NCBI RefSeq assembly: GCF_001267155.1 | Contig: NZ_CP012357.1 | Coordinates: 868,001-932,000, forward strand | Direction of reading: 5' to 3' | Source: Spiroplasma litorale | Lineage (GTDB): Bacteria > Bacillota_I > Bacilli_A > Mycoplasmatales > Mycoplasmataceae | Length of the DNA stretch: 64,000 nucleotides | Part shown: in pieces, positions 63,209-64,000 of the stretch | Layout: each line of letters begins with the position of its first letter | Position numbering within the stretch: position 1 is the stretch's first letter | Made by a program: the position numbers and the translations under genes | The notes under the pieces: generated by a model | Database searches by the model: none | What the model saw: the letters and a program-made list of their open reading frames with translations, nothing else | What the model was told of the DNA's origin: nothing

Positions 63209-64000
63209 TTAATTTTCTCTTAATTTATCAAACAATACACTCATACCTTCTTCATTTTTTAAATATCTATCAAGCGCTAAAGTTATTCTACCAATTATAA
63301 TGAATAATAAATTAATAGAAAATGAAATATTATAACCAAAGTTTGGATCTGCAAAATCATGTTCAAGCATATTTCTTAATCTTCTTATATAATGCCAAGC
63401 ACGTGAGTAAGTGATTAAATCAATAACTGAAGTTAAGCTTTTAAAATCCTCTGGGCTTTTTGATAAAAATGAAATATCTTTAAGAAAATCATTAAAAAAT
63501 TTAAGAGAAGTTTCTGGGCTTTGTTTTACTTTCTCTAAATATTTACATTTTAAATGATTTGCAATATATGTAAGTTTGTCAAATATTGTGTATATATATT
63601 TAAATGTTTCATTTTGTTGGTGAAATTCAGGAGTATTTATTTTATACAATGTTTCATAATTTCTTAGTGATTCTAATTTATATGATTTTTGTAAAAAATA
63701 CTTTATTATATTTTTTATTTCAACAAAAATAGTATGATTAAAAACTGATTCTTCAGAGAAAATTGCATATTCAACTACTTTTTTTGAATATTTAATATAA
63801 TTTGCAATGTCTTCAACTGATAAATCGATTTGATTTTCATGTTTGAATGTTACATCTAAATGTCTTGAGCTTTTTTCACAATATTCAACTAATTTTTGGA
63901 TTATTGCTTCATTTCTAAAAAAAGTTTCATCTATATATGATTGAATTATATCTGAGTATGCCCTAAATTCAGATATATTTGTATATTCTTTTTTTTCTAA
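63209..64000 (-). CDS. Protein of unknown function, 5' end off window
   Basis: Not recognised. The frame is open from the window edge to TAA at 63209-63211, at least 263 codons. Helical and charged in the first part, with one hydrophobic stretch (FSINLLFIIIGRITLALDRY) near the end. An internal TTG near 63649 is probably just Leu, because the frame upstream of it is coding-like. It ends nine bases before scpA, so it is probably the upstream member of that operon. Confidence 0.7.
   Translation of the reverse strand, partial: LEKKEYTNISEFRAYSDIIQSYIDETFFRNEAIIQKLVEYCEKSSRHLDVTFKHENQIDLSVEDIANYIKYSKKVVEYAIFSEESVFNHTIFVEIKNIIKYFLQKSYKLESLRNYETLYKINTPEFHQQNETFKYIYTIFDKLTYIANHLKCKYLEKVKQSPETSLKFFNDFLKDISFLSKSPEDFKSLTSVIDLITYSRAWHYIRRLRNMLEHDFADPNFGYNISFSINLLFIIIGRITLALDRYLKNEEGMSVLFDKLREN

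Noticed and set aside
1-64000. CRISPR arrays, prophage or plectrovirus genes, replication origin, rRNA
   Set aside because: No regularly spaced repeats, phage structural genes, dnaA boxes or rRNA sequence were seen.

Overview
The window is very AT-rich and uses UGA as tryptophan: TGA codons lie in frame inside many conserved genes (obg, nadE, der, trmFO, recA, glpX, mreB-region genes), and almost every gene ends in TAA or TAG. With code 4, a cell-wall-less lifestyle, an MreB gene and many UGA-Trp lipoproteins, the best reading is a Spiroplasma (Mollicutes, Entomoplasmatales) chromosome. I cannot name the species.

Layout. 1-2046: a Gln/Asn-rich membrane protein (cut by the window edge), a small membrane protein and msrB. 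2058-3320: IS3-family copy 1. 3338-4392: pyrD with a PyrR-type attenuator. 4474-5886: a dead ISNCY/IS1202-like element with a 24-bp target duplication. 6083-15579: housekeeping genes on the minus strand, including nadE, obg, the rpsP-(KH-like)-rimM-trmD-rplS operon, tRNA-Arg(UCU) and trmFO. 15617-32546: an ABC exporter, an ssb-like/dprA-like pair, rnhB joined in frame to a phosphohexomutase, rbgA, rlmH, an SDR, ffh, rny, recA-cinA, rnpB, an ABC ATPase with a membrane protein, a DivIVA/GpsB-like protein and pepV.

32654-47567 is an accessory surface-protein region. It holds a membrane-anchored extracellular HExxH protein, IS3 copies 2 and 3, four paralogous lipoproteins in two subfamilies (one a pseudogene), NADH oxidase and a decayed membrane protein. 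47664-54062: recU, dnaD-like, hup, gpsA, der, cmk, a tail-anchored coiled-coil protein, a small ferredoxin and mreB. 54116-64000: a His-rich ECF-like membrane protein, another membrane protein, ppa, glpX, an M13 peptidase, yebC and scpA-scpB-rluB, then a partial gene.

The main observation: all four insertion sequences, from two unrelated families, sit inside intrinsic-terminator hairpins. IS3 copies 2 and 3 split perfect 18-bp and 10-bp stems at the loop and are bounded by 4-bp and 5-bp duplications lying in that loop. The IS1202-like element duplicated one arm of a perfect 17-bp stem. Each IS3 copy has its transposase running in the same direction as the host gene whose terminator it broke, and its other end carries a hairpin plus T7-8 that can stop the opposing transcript. 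All IS copies are now damaged by small indels.

Gene interplay: ribosome assembly and RNA modification (rpsP, rplS, rimM, trmD, rlmH, rluB, rbgA, obg, der, trmFO), DNA upkeep (recA, recU, ssb/dprA-like, dnaD, hup, scpAB) and glycolysis-linked redox and sugar-phosphate metabolism (nox, gpsA, glpX, phosphohexomutase) form compact, often overlapping minus-strand operons.
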